DNA of 64,000 nt, taken from contig MELC01000039.1 in NCBI GenBank assembly GCA_001767455.1, positions 62,001-126,000 on the forward strand, written 5' to 3'. Position 1 is the stretch's first letter. Every line of letters starts with the position of its first letter. Shown piece by piece: positions 1 through 7,732 of the stretch. The notes below the pieces were generated by a model. That model was not told the DNA's origin. It searched no databases and saw only the letters and a list, made by a program, of their open reading frames with translations. The DNA is from Acidobacteria bacterium RIFCSPLOWO2_12_FULL_66_21 (GTDB lineage Bacteria > Acidobacteriota > Vicinamibacteria > Vicinamibacterales > 2-12-FULL-66-21). The position numbers and the translations under genes are program-made.

Positions 1-883
1 GGATCACGAACGGCTTCGTCCAGGCGCGCCAGCCCTTGACGTCAATAGCCCAGTAGCAGAGCGCGAGCAGCAGCGACGCGCCACCCGCCATGAACACCGC
101 ATACGAGCTGGTCCACAGGTTCTTGTTGATGGGAAACGCGATGTTCCACAGCTCTCCTATCGCGATGCCGAGGACGCCGGTGGCGGCGAGCGCGGCCGCC
201 TTCTGCTTTGGCGTATATCCCGACCCCAGACAGAGCCCCGCGCACACCCCGAACAGCGTCGTCGAGATCGCCGGAATCGTGCTGAGCAGTCCTTCGGGAT
301 CCCATCGCGCCTTCCACAGGTGACCGCCCATCACGGTGCGATCGATGTAGGCGCCGAGATTGCCTTCGGCCGAGAGGTCGCCGGCGAACCCACCCGGCGG
401 CGGCACATGCATCATGACGAGCCAGTACGCGAGCGCCAGCGCCAGCCCGACCGACATCACGATCGCGCCGCGGCGGCGGCGGTCGCCCGCCGTCACGTGA
501 TACAACGCCGCGGCGGCGAGGTAGCACACGCCGATCCGGGCGAGCACGCCGGGAATGCGCCAGTGCGTCACGTCGAACCGCGGGTAGCCGGCGAGAAACA
601 GCCCCAGAGCGATGATGAGCGCGGCGCGCCGCACGATCGAGCCCCAGCTCGCGCTCTTCTTCGACAGCGTGATCGACACGCCGACGATGAAGAGGAAGAA
701 AGGAAAGATCGTGTCGGTCGGCGTCCAGCCGTTCCATTCCGCGTGGAGGAGCGGCCAGTACACGTTGCCCCAGTCCCCCGGGTTGTTCACGATGACCATG
801 GCGGCCATGGTCGCCCCACGAAAGACGTCCAGCGACACGAGGCGGGTGGCGGCGGCCGGCGCGGCGAGGGTGCGTGTGGCCAT
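1..883 (-). CDS. NagX/DUF5009-like membrane acyltransferase (partial)
   Basis: Multi-pass membrane protein of the COG4299 family (heparan-alpha-glucosaminide N-acetyltransferase-like, DUF5009). Characterised relatives move an acetyl group from cytoplasmic acetyl-CoA to an amino sugar across the membrane; that role is inferred here. Translation from the ATG at 883 stays open for 294 codons to the window edge, so the C-terminus is missing. Family marks seen are SLDVFRG at residues 17-23, followed by TDTIFPFFLFIVGVSITLSK. Further hydrophobic helices follow, then KNLWTSSYAVFMAGGASLL near the cut end. A GAGGG tract lies just upstream of the start. The gene is divergent from the ferrochelatase gene. 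The sugar substrate is unknown. Confidence 0.82.
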   Translation of the reverse strand, partial: MATRTLAAPAAATRLVSLDVFRGATMAAMVIVNNPGDWGNVYWPLLHAEWNGWTPTDTIFPFFLFIVGVSITLSKKSASWGSIVRRAALIIALGLFLAGYPRFDVTHWRIPGVLARIGVCYLAAAALYHVTAGDRRRRGAIVMSVGLALALAYWLVMMHVPPPGGFAGDLSAEGNLGAYIDRTVMGGHLWKARWDPEGLLSTIPAISTTLFGVCAGLCLGSGYTPKQKAAALAATGVLGIAIGELWNIAFPINKNLWTSSYAVFMAGGASLLLALCYWAIDVKGWRAWTKPFVI

Positions 884-893
884 CAGGGCCCTC

Positions 894-909
894 ACTATAC
901 CGCTATAAT
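894..909. promoter_or_regulatory. Back-to-back -10 elements between nagX-like gene and hemH
   Basis: A TATAAT hexamer on the plus strand (904-909) and a TATAGT hexamer on the minus strand (899-894) lie four bases apart in a 46-base divergent gap. No good -35 is visible for either. The plus-strand element predicts transcript start near 916, which favours the GTG at 930 over the TTG at 909 as hemH start. The minus-strand element would leave a leader of only a few bases before the ATG at 883. Confidence 0.5.
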
Positions 910-929
910 TGCGGGCGAGATCCCCCTTC

Positions 930-1907
930 GTGGTTCAGGCATTCGACGGCGTGCTCGTGGTGGCGTTTGGCGGCCCGCAGGGGCCGGCCGACATCCGGCC
1001 GTTTCTCGCCAACGTGCTCCGTGGCCGGCGTGTCAGCCCCGAACGCATCGAGGAAGTCGCGCATCACTACGAACCCTTCGGCGGCATATCTCCGCTGACC
1101 GAGCGGACCCTCCGTCAGGCGGACGGACTTCACCGCCGGTTCGCCGACCGCGGTCTCGATCTTCCCGTCTACGTCGGGATGCGCAACTGGCATCCGTATC
1201 TCGAGGACACGCTCGCCAGGATGTCGGCGGATGGCGTGCGGCACGCGGTCGGATTCATCGCCGCCGCGCATCGCAGTTTCTCGGGGTGCTTGCAGTACCG
1301 CGAGAACGTCGCGGCCGCGCGACAGACGCTCGCCGGCCGGGGCCTGGCGGATGTCGACGTCGTGTACGTCGGCGACTGGCACACGTCCGCGGGATTCATC
1401 GACGCGAACGCGCTGCACGTCTGCGAGGCGCTCGGACGGCTGCCGGAAGAGCTTCGGGCCGGCGCGCGGCTGGTGTTCACGGCCCACAGCATCCCCACGG
1501 CGATGGCCGAGCGCTATCCGTACGAACCGCAGCTCCTCGAGTCCGCGGCCGCGGTTGCCGCGGCATGCCGCCGCCCGGACTACGACGTCGTCTACCAGAG
1601 CAGAAGCGGCCGTCCCGAGGATCCGTGGCTGGGTCCGGACGTTCGCGATCATCTCAGGGACTGCGCCCGGCGCGGCGTGCGCAGCGTCGTGCTCTGCCCC
1701 GTCGGCTTCCTCTGCGATCACGTCGAAGTGCTGTACGATCTCGACGTCGAGGCCGCCGGAGTCTGCCGTGAGATCGGCTTGGCGATGGTCCGCGCCGCGG
1801 CCGTCAACGACGACCCGCGGTTCATCGACGCGATGGCCGAGGCGGTGATGCGGACGATGGACCGGTACGGCAGCGGAAGACCCCTGCCGCTGGTGGCACG
1901 ATCATGA
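930..1907 (+). CDS. hemH: Ferrochelatase
   Basis: Inserts ferrous iron into a porphyrin in the last steps of heme synthesis. The sequence starts with the typical VLVVAFGGPQGPADIRPFL strand and has an active-site His in FTAHSIPTAM (about residue 185). The second catalytic acid is in PVGFLCDHVEVLYDLD (about residue 266). At 325 residues it has normal family length. A TTG at 909 in the same frame would add seven residues, but it overlaps the -10 element, so GTG 930 is preferred. No other heme gene is adjacent, so protoporphyrin versus coproporphyrin specificity cannot be decided from context. The stop overlaps the next start (ATGA), implying translational coupling to the P1 peptidase gene. Confidence 0.9.
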   Translation: MVQAFDGVLVVAFGGPQGPADIRPFLANVLRGRRVSPERIEEVAHHYEPFGGISPLTERTLRQADGLHRRFADRGLDLPVYVGMRNWHPYLEDTLARMSADGVRHAVGFIAAAHRSFSGCLQYRENVAAARQTLAGRGLADVDVVYVGDWHTSAGFIDANALHVCEALGRLPEELRAGARLVFTAHSIPTAMAERYPYEPQLLESAAAVAAACRRPDYDVVYQSRSGRPEDPWLGPDVRDHLRDCARRGVRSVVLCPVGFLCDHVEVLYDLDVEAAGVCREIGLAMVRAAAVNDDPRFIDAMAEAVMRTMDRYGSGRPLPLVARS

Positions 1908-2956
1908 TGCGAATGGCACCGGCGAGTGTCGGCCTTGCGATCGTCATCGCGCCGTACGTCATGACGGGAGCCGCCATGCAGACGAACCAGACGCTGACGG
2001 CGGTGGAAGGGATCAAGGTCGGCCATCACACGCTGACGACCCGGCCGACTGGATGCACGGTCATCATCGCGGAGGCGGGCGCGGTGGCCGGCGTCGACGT
2101 GCGCGGCGCGGCGCCTGGCACGCGCGAGACGGACCTCCTCAATCCGGTGAACACGGTCCAGCAGGTGCACGCCATCGTGCTCTCAGGGGGGAGCGCCTTC
2201 GGACTTGCCGCCGCCGACGGCACGATGCGCTATCTCGACGAGAAGGGCATCGGGTTTCCAATCGGCGGCGGCGTCGTCCCCATCGTGACCTCCGCCATCC
2301 TGTACGACCTGAACGTCGGCGACCGGAAGATCCGGCCGGATGCCGCCTGCGGGTACGAGGCCGCGCGTGCCGCAACGAATGCGCCTGTGGCCGAAGGCAA
2401 CGTCGGCGCGGGGGCTGGCGCGACCGTCGGCAAGCTGACGCGAGACGGCAAGGCGATGAAAGGCGGCCTCGGCAGCGCGGCTCTCGCGCTGCCGAACGGC
2501 CTGGTCGTCGCGGCGCTCGTCGCGGTCAACGCGGTCGGCAACGTCGTCGATCCCGCGACCGGACGGACCATTGCCGGCGCGCGCACGGCCGACGGCAAGG
2601 GCTTCGTGGATCTGCGCGCGATGCTGCGCGGCGCGACGGGCGGCGCCATCGAGCCGCGGCCGCTCGAGAACACGACGCTGGCCGTCGTCGCGACCAACGC
2701 GCAACTGACGAAAGTGCAGGCCACGCGCATCGCGCAGCGCGCGCACGACGGCTACGCCCGTGCGATCTATCCGTCCCACACGTCGTTCGACGGCGACGCG
2801 ATCTTCGCGCTGTCCACCGGGACGTGGAAGACGCAGGCGGATGCCGATCACATCGGCAGCCTGGCCGCCGACGCGATCGCCGAGGCGATCGTCCGTGCCG
2901 TTCGCGCGGCCACGAGCATCCCCGGCTACCCCGCCGCGCGCGATCTGAACAAGTGA
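1904..2956 (+). CDS. P1 family peptidase (DmpA-like aminopeptidase/amidase)
   Basis: Member of the S58/P1 (DmpA) family of self-processing N-terminal-nucleophile aminopeptidases. Family marks are GHHTLTTRPTGCTVI near the N-terminus, LSGGSAFGLAAADG (about residues 90-103), GNVGAGAGATVGK and ENTTLAVVATNAQLTK. The last segment is the region where relatives cleave themselves and expose the nucleophilic Thr/Ser. From the ATG at 1904 the first 25 residues are hydrophobic and could be an export signal. A second start at 1976 has a well-placed GGGAG (1966-1970) and would give a cytoplasmic protein. It overlaps hemH by four bases and is followed 10 bases later by a symporter gene. One reading is release of small amino compounds that the neighbour transports, but the substrate is unknown. 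Confidence 0.85.
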   Translation: MMRMAPASVGLAIVIAPYVMTGAAMQTNQTLTAVEGIKVGHHTLTTRPTGCTVIIAEAGAVAGVDVRGAAPGTRETDLLNPVNTVQQVHAIVLSGGSAFGLAAADGTMRYLDEKGIGFPIGGGVVPIVTSAILYDLNVGDRKIRPDAACGYEAARAATNAPVAEGNVGAGAGATVGKLTRDGKAMKGGLGSAALALPNGLVVAALVAVNAVGNVVDPATGRTIAGARTADGKGFVDLRAMLRGATGGAIEPRPLENTTLAVVATNAQLTKVQATRIAQRAHDGYARAIYPSHTSFDGDAIFALSTGTWKTQADADHIGSLAADAIAEAIVRAVRAATSIPGYPAARDLNK

Positions 2957-2966
2957 ATCGGGCCGA

Positions 2967-4340
2967 GTGACGACGACATTCGCGCTGCTCATCGCGTACT
3001 CCGTCGTGCTCGTCGGCACCGGGCTGTGGATCGGACGTCGCGCGCGCGCCAATGACTTCTTCGTCGCCGGGCGCAGCCTCAGCCCCGGGCTCGTCTTCGC
3101 CACGTTCCTCGCCGCCAACATCGGCGCCGGATCGACGGTCGGCGCGACGGGCCTCGGCTGGGAGGACGGGCTCAGCGCCTGGTGGCGGAACGGATCCGCC
3201 GGACTCGGCTCGCTTGCGCTCGCGTTGTGGGTGGCGCCACGCATCTGGCGCGAGGCGAAGGCGCACGACGACTTCACCGTCGGCGATTTTCTCGAGCGGC
3301 ATTACGGCTGCGCGATGCGCGGCCTCGTCGCCGTGTTGATCTGGATCGGGACGCTGTCCATCCTCGCGGCGCAACTGCTCGGGATTGCCGCGGTGCTCCA
3401 AGTCGTCGCCGGGCTCTCGCCGCTGGCCGGCTGCCTGATCGGGTCGCTCGCGACCACGGGCTACTTCATCGCGGGTGGCCTTCTCAGCTCGGCCTGGGTG
3501 AACCGCGTCCAACTCGTCGTCATCCTCGTGGGGTTCGCCGTGGTGTCCGTCATCGCGATTGACGCTGCGGGAGGCTGGCCTGCGCTCGCGGCCGGCGCGG
3601 AGGAGCGGCTCGACGTCCTCGGCGGTTCCCCCGCCGCGCCCGGGTGGCGGTACCTGTTCCTGCTCGGTCCCGCGTTCATCGTGTCCCCGGGGTTGCTGCA
3701 GAAGGCGTTCGGCGCGCGAGATGCGGGCGCCGCCAGGCGCGGCATCGTGTGGAACGGGCTCGTCCTGCTCCTCTTCGCCTGCGCCCCGGCGGTGATCGGT
3801 CTGGCCGCGCGCGAGTTGTACCCGGCGCTGGCGCACCGCGATCTCGCGCTGCCGACGCTGCTCTCGCAGGCGCTTCACCCGGCCGTCGGCGGCCTGGCGC
3901 TGGCGGCCGTCTTCTCCGCCGAGGTCAGCTCGGCGGACGCCGTGCTCTTCATGCTGGCGACGTCCGGTTCGCGCGATTTGTATCGCGGCTTCGTGCGGCG
4001 CGACGCGTCCGACGCCGACCTCCTCCGCGTCGCACGGCAGGCCGCGCTCGTGGGCGCGCTCTGCGGGATCGGCCTCGCGCTCGTCTACAGCTCGGTCATC
4101 ACCGCGCTCGATGCTTTCTACGCCATCCTCACGGTCACGCTGTTCGTCCCCATCGTCGGCGCGCTCTACGTACCAGGCGCCGGCGGGCGCGAAGGGCTGG
4201 CGTCCGTGCTCATCGGCGTGCCGGTCCTGGCCATCGTTCATTTCGCGACCGCCGGTCACGGCTATGGCGTCCTCTCCCCCGCCCTGGCCGGCGTGCTGGC
4301 CAGCGCTGTGGCCTTCGCCGCCGCACGAAGACTGCGGTGA
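2967..4340 (+). CDS. Sodium:solute symporter family protein
   Basis: Inner-membrane transporter of the SSS (SLC5-like) family, 457 residues from a GTG start. It has the usual many-helix pattern. The first helix is followed by RRARANDFFVAGRSLSPGLVFATFLAANIGAGSTVGATG, the conserved loop and helix 2 of SSS carriers that contribute to sodium and substrate binding. A later GLLSSAWVNRVQLVVI matches the helix 5/6 signature. It sits 10 bases behind the P1 peptidase, so the two are probably co-transcribed with hemH. The solute is not predictable from sequence; amino acids, sugars and carboxylates are all possible. Confidence 0.85.
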   Translation: MTTTFALLIAYSVVLVGTGLWIGRRARANDFFVAGRSLSPGLVFATFLAANIGAGSTVGATGLGWEDGLSAWWRNGSAGLGSLALALWVAPRIWREAKAHDDFTVGDFLERHYGCAMRGLVAVLIWIGTLSILAAQLLGIAAVLQVVAGLSPLAGCLIGSLATTGYFIAGGLLSSAWVNRVQLVVILVGFAVVSVIAIDAAGGWPALAAGAEERLDVLGGSPAAPGWRYLFLLGPAFIVSPGLLQKAFGARDAGAARRGIVWNGLVLLLFACAPAVIGLAARELYPALAHRDLALPTLLSQALHPAVGGLALAAVFSAEVSSADAVLFMLATSGSRDLYRGFVRRDASDADLLRVARQAALVGALCGIGLALVYSSVITALDAFYAILTVTLFVPIVGALYVPGAGGREGLASVLIGVPVLAIVHFATAGHGYGVLSPALAGVLASAVAFAAARRLR

Positions 4341-4540
4341 TGCTGTCCCGCTGCCACGCTACCACGCTGTCCCGCTGAACGGGCTGACGGCATTGGTCGC
4401 ACGAAGAACACCAAGGACACGAAGAACACGAAGAAAGAAAGCGAAATAGGTCTTTTCAGTCTTCGTGGACTTCGTGCCGAAAGATCGTGGACGGCGAAGC
4501 CAGCGTGACAGTCTTCGCGGCCGTGACGGCCTTCGTGCGG
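4341..4540. repeat. Intergenic word-repeat cluster (CACGAAGAACAC type)
   Basis: The 275-base gap after the symporter gene holds no gene. It has a 12-base direct repeat GCTGTCCCGCTG at 4342-4353 and 4366-4377. It also has an array of CACGAAGAACAC-like words at 4400-4437, with opposed arms rich in CTTCGTG at 4460-4479 and 4511-4537, so the transcript could fold back on itself. The AT-rich stretch 4546-4562 may hold the promoter for the next gene, but no clear -35/-10 pair is seen. Confidence 0.6.
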
Positions 4541-4615
4541 CAGTTTTTACATAATTAACACGGCCAACGTGTGAGAATCTCTCGACTTCCTGCGTCTTAC
4601 GCTCAGAGGTACTGC

Positions 4616-6460
4616 ATGCGCATTCAGAGAATCGGATCGATTGGCCTGCTGTCGCTCGCTCTTTGTGCCGCCGACGCGGCCGCACAGGGCGGCGGCGGAG
4701 CCGTTGTCGCCCAGGAGCGCCAGGTGATCGTCAACGGCGTCCCTCAGGGAGACATCCAGTTGCCGGGGATGCCCGGCCGGAATTTCAAGACCGGCACGGG
4801 CCGGATCCGGGGGCGCGTCGTCGCGTCGGACAACGGCGCGCCGGTCCGGCGCGCGCAGGTGCGGGTGTCGGGACCGGATATCGCCAGCAAGACAGCGATG
4901 ACCGACGGCGAGGGGCGGTATGCATTCGGCGATCTGCCGGCCAGCCGCTTTACGCTCGCCGCGACGAAGTCCGGCTACGTCAGCGTTCAGTACGGGCAGA
5001 CGCGGCCGTTCGAGTCCGGGAAGCCGATCGAGCTGGCCGAGGCGCAGGCGCTCGACAAGGCGGACATCTCGATGCCGCGCGGCAGCGTCATCTCGGGCCG
5101 CGTGCTCGACGAGTTCGGCGATCCCGTGGCGGACGCCGACGTCACCGCGCTGCGGTCTTCCTGGAGCAACGGCCGGCGCCGGCTCCAGTCGACCGGCCGC
5201 ATCACGCAGACCAACGACCTCGGGCAGTATCGTCTCTTTGGGCTGCCGCCCGGCGACTACTACGTCAACGCGACGCTGCGCGGCGGCGACGCGATGATCA
5301 TGGACCTGGCGCTGGCCGCCGGCGGCACGCCCGGCCCGACCGGGTCGTCGCCGCGGTCGGGCTATGCGCCGACCTTCTTTCCCGGCACGACGGTCCCGTC
5401 CGACGCGCAGAAAATCACGCTCGCCGCCGGACAGGAGGCGCAGGGCACGGAGTTCGCTCTCGCGGCGGTCCGCCTGGCGAAGGTCTCCGGCGTGGTGATC
5501 AACTCCGAGGGCAAACCGGTCGAGGGATCGATGGTGAGCGCCCTGCCGCGCAACCCCGAGGGGGCGGTGATGCTCGGCATGGGGCAGAACTCAGCCCGCA
5601 CCGACAAGAACGGCAACTTCACGCTGAACGGCGTCGTGCCCGGGGAGTACACGCTGCAGACGCGCGCGATGACAATCATGACCTCCAGCGGCGGCGGCGG
5701 CGACAACATGATGTTCGCCGTGCGCATCGGCGGACCCGGCGCGGGCGGCGGCGACGCGGAGTTCGGCTCGGTTCCGCTGAACGTCACCGGCGAGGACGTC
5801 GGCAACCTCGTCGTCATGACGACGAAGGGGACGACGGCGACCGGACGCGTGACGTTCGAAGGGGGCGCGAAGCCGAACGAGACGCCGTCACTGCGGGTCA
5901 CGACCTTCCCCGCCGACAGCCAGGGTGGCATGGTGGGCCGCGGCACGTCCCAGGCGATCAAGCCGGACGGTTCGTTCGAAGTGAAAGGGCTCGCCGGCCC
6001 GCTGATCGTTCGTCCCACGGGCCTCCCAACCGGATGGACGATGAAATCGGTGAAATTGAACGGCGCCGACGTCACGGACAACGGGATCGACTTCAAGCCC
6101 GGGCAGGCAATCGAGGGACTGGAGGTCGTGCTCACCTCGGCGATCAGCCGCGCGAGCGGTACCGTCACGGCCTCGAGCGGAACGCCGGTGAAGGACTACA
6201 CCGTCGTGTTCTTCTCCGACGACCCGCAGCACTGGACCGCGCCGCAGACCCGCTGGGTCATCGGGACGCGTCCGGATCAGGAAGGAAAATTTCAGATTCG
6301 CGATCTGCCGCCCGGCGGCTATTACGCGATCGCGGTGGACTACATCCCGCAGGGGGAATGGGGCGACCCGGAGCTGCTCGATCGCCTGAAGGGCAAGGCC
6401 ACGCGCGTCAGCATCGACGAAGGCGAATCGAAGACCGTGCAACTGAAGATCGCCGGCTGA
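4616..6460 (+). CDS. Secreted five-domain carboxypeptidase-regulatory-like protein (paralogue A)
   Basis: Secreted or periplasmic protein of unknown function, 614 residues. The ATG at 4616 is preceded by AGAGGT, and the signal peptide MRIQRIGSIGLLSLALCAAD ends near AAAQ; the frame is open upstream to 4571, but that part is not signal-like. After the signal come successive transthyretin-fold CarboxypepD_reg-like domains: GRIRGRVVASDNGAPVRRAQ (about 60-150), VISGRVLDEFGDPVADADV (about 155-235), VSGVVINSEGKPVEGSMV (about 290-370), TATGRVTFEGG (about 405-500) and a C-terminal domain with WVIGTRPDQEGKFQIRDLPP. It ends with the family signature W-x-DPELLDRLKGKAT. No catalytic site or membrane anchor is seen. 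It is a diverged, separated relative of the array at 13508-23565. Confidence 0.85.
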   Translation: MRIQRIGSIGLLSLALCAADAAAQGGGGAVVAQERQVIVNGVPQGDIQLPGMPGRNFKTGTGRIRGRVVASDNGAPVRRAQVRVSGPDIASKTAMTDGEGRYAFGDLPASRFTLAATKSGYVSVQYGQTRPFESGKPIELAEAQALDKADISMPRGSVISGRVLDEFGDPVADADVTALRSSWSNGRRRLQSTGRITQTNDLGQYRLFGLPPGDYYVNATLRGGDAMIMDLALAAGGTPGPTGSSPRSGYAPTFFPGTTVPSDAQKITLAAGQEAQGTEFALAAVRLAKVSGVVINSEGKPVEGSMVSALPRNPEGAVMLGMGQNSARTDKNGNFTLNGVVPGEYTLQTRAMTIMTSSGGGGDNMMFAVRIGGPGAGGGDAEFGSVPLNVTGEDVGNLVVMTTKGTTATGRVTFEGGAKPNETPSLRVTTFPADSQGGMVGRGTSQAIKPDGSFEVKGLAGPLIVRPTGLPTGWTMKSVKLNGADVTDNGIDFKPGQAIEGLEVVLTSAISRASGTVTASSGTPVKDYTVVFFSDDPQHWTAPQTRWVIGTRPDQEGKFQIRDLPPGGYYAIAVDYIPQGEWGDPELLDRLKGKATRVSIDEGESKTVQLKIAG

Positions 6461-6476
6461 CGTGAGGCGCTTCACG

Positions 6477-6500
6477 AGGCGGGGCCTGGGGGCCCTGCCT
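6477..6500. terminator. Hairpin between convergent paralogue A and terC
   Basis: AGGCGGGGCC (6477-6486) and GGCCCTGCCT (6491-6500) form a near-perfect 10-bp stem with a TGGG loop between two convergent genes. There is no T-tract on either strand, so intrinsic termination is only a guess; it could act as an RNA-end stabiliser or with Rho. Confidence 0.4.
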
Positions 6501-7231
6501 CAATCCTGGATCAGCAGTTCGGCGGCCTCCCCGTCCTCGAGCTCCGCCGGTCCCACCTGCCGGGCGTACACGTAGGCGACGAGAAACGTCACCGCAATCA
6601 GGCCCAGCGACAGCCACTTCGGCATCTCATACCCGATCCAGCCCATCGCGCGCGCATATTCGAGGAGCAGCTTCAGCCCGACGAGCGCGATGATCACGAA
6701 CGCGCCGTCCACGATCGCGGGATACTTCCGCACGATGGCGAGCAACTGCCCGATGACGACGCGCATCGCGATGATCCCGAGCAACCCTCCCGACAGCACC
6801 ACCCACGTTTTGGGCGACATGGCCACGGCGACGAGGATCGAGTCGACCGAGAACGCGACGTTCACCAGCTCCACCTTGACGATCGTCGCCCACAGGGCGG
6901 GCATGCCCAGCCACGGGCGCGCGGGCCGCGGCTTCGTACGCTCGCCGGCGCCGCCGCCGTGGAAGAAATGCTGGTAGGTGAGATGAAAGAGGTACAGGGC
7001 CCCGAACAGCTTCACCAGGGTGAGCCGGATGAGGTACACGGCCAGGAGGGTCGCGAGGCTCCTCAGCACGAAGGCGCCGACCAGGCCGTACCGAAGCGCC
7101 TGCCGCTGCTGGCGGCGCGGGAGCCCGAGGATCATCACCGCCACGACCAGCGCGTTGTCGGCGCTCAGCAGCCCCTCGAGGACGATGAGGAGGCCGACGG
7201 TGACGAGATCGCTCAACGGGACGTGAGGCAT
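6500..7231 (-). CDS. TerC family integral membrane protein
   Basis: Membrane protein of the TerC family, 243 residues with about seven hydrophobic helices. Family signatures are EGLLSADNALVVAVMILGLP (about residues 19-38) and KVELVNVAFSVDSILVAVAMS (about 119-139). Both carry the conserved acidic residues (E, D and N in SADNA; E and D in the second) thought to bind a metal ion. Relatives export manganese or supply metals to secreted enzymes, and some are linked to tellurite resistance; which applies here is unknown. A poorly conserved linker FHGGGAGERTKPRPARP separates the halves. The start is 18 bases from the HspR operator, so the operator may also affect this divergent gene. No Shine-Dalgarno sequence is obvious. 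Confidence 0.85.
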   Translation of the reverse strand: MPHVPLSDLVTVGLLIVLEGLLSADNALVVAVMILGLPRRQQRQALRYGLVGAFVLRSLATLLAVYLIRLTLVKLFGALYLFHLTYQHFFHGGGAGERTKPRPARPWLGMPALWATIVKVELVNVAFSVDSILVAVAMSPKTWVVLSGGLLGIIAMRVVIGQLLAIVRKYPAIVDGAFVIIALVGLKLLLEYARAMGWIGYEMPKWLSLGLIAVTFLVAYVYARQVGPAELEDGEAAELLIQD

Positions 7232-7248
7232 CAGGAGAAACGGCGGAA

Positions 7249-7278
7249 CTTGACACGATCCATATCAAGGCCTATGTT
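7249..7278 (+). promoter_or_regulatory. hspR promoter with overlapping HAIR operator
   Basis: A TTGACA -35 (7250-7255), a 17-base spacer and a TATGTT -10 (7273-7278) form a good sigma-70-type promoter 33 bases before hspR. Overlapping it is CTTGACA-N7-TATCAAG (7249-7269). This has exactly the 21-base spacing of the HAIR element (CTTGAGT-N7-ACTCAAG) recognised by HspR, with the outer CTTGA and TCAAG intact. Bound HspR would cover the -35 and spacer, giving feedback repression of the hspR-cbpA-clpB unit. Spacing and half-sites are seen; binding is inferred. Confidence 0.75.
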
Positions 7279-7310
7279 GGATCGACGCACGATGTCGGCG
7301 TGAACGGGCC

Positions 7311-7646
7311 ATGGATCAGGACCTTTACTTTATCAGCATGGCTGCCCGGCTGCTGCACATGCACCCGCAGACGCTCCGGAAGTACGAGCGCCTCGGGCTC
7401 GTGCGCCCGAGCCGGACGATCGGCAGCATGCGCCTCTACTCGCAGGACGAGCTCGAGCGGCTGCGGCTGATCAAGCATCTGGTGGACGAGGCGGGGATCA
7501 ATCTCGCCGGAGTCCAGCGCCTGCTGTCGATCGCGGAATCGGTGCAGCGCATCCGCCCGCTGATGAACGCGGCCGCGTCCCGCCCGGACGCGCGCCGGCG
7601 TCTCGCGCACGAGATCAAGCGGATCGGCGAAATGGTCGGACTCTAG
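7311..7646 (+). CDS. hspR: MerR-family heat-shock repressor HspR
   Basis: DNA-binding repressor of heat-shock genes, 111 residues. The N-terminal MerR-type winged helix-turn-helix (YFISMAARLLHMHPQTLRKYERLGLVRPSRTIGSMRLYSQDELERL, about residues 6-51) is close to actinobacterial and deltaproteobacterial HspR. The C-terminal half is a short helical region without metal-binding cysteines, unlike metal-sensing MerR proteins. It lies behind a HAIR-type operator and directly upstream of cbpA and clpB, the arrangement expected of an autoregulated HspR regulon. In other bacteria DnaK acts as co-repressor; no dnaK is in this window. Identification rests on family resemblance plus the operator and neighbours. 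Confidence 0.88.
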   Translation: MDQDLYFISMAARLLHMHPQTLRKYERLGLVRPSRTIGSMRLYSQDELERLRLIKHLVDEAGINLAGVQRLLSIAESVQRIRPLMNAAASRPDARRRLAHEIKRIGEMVGL

Positions 7647-7650
7647 GAGA

Positions 7651-7697
7651 GTTCGTGAATTGGTGAATTGGTGAATTGGTGAATTGGTGAGTTGTGA
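7651..7697. repeat. GAATTGGTG direct-repeat array
   Basis: Four consecutive copies of the 9-mer GAATTGGTG and a fifth imperfect one lie between hspR and cbpA. The same word recurs in inverted arrays at 26537-26695 and 27075-27210. There are no spacers, so it is not a CRISPR array. Confidence 0.8.
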
Positions 7698-7732
7698 AGC
7701 CACAGGCCACGATCGCACGTTCGGACGGATAG

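Noticed and set aside
320-1771. Plus-strand 483-codon frame across the nagX-like gene and hemH
   Set aside because: Arg-rich noise; the minus-strand acyltransferase and in-frame hemH explain the region.
1904-1975. Firm signal peptide on the P1 peptidase
   Set aside because: The hydrophobic segment depends on the upstream start; a better Shine-Dalgarno sequence serves the ATG at 1976, so export is left open.
7651-7697. Possible CRISPR array
   Set aside because: Nine-base units without spacers and no cas genes; it is a word repeat.
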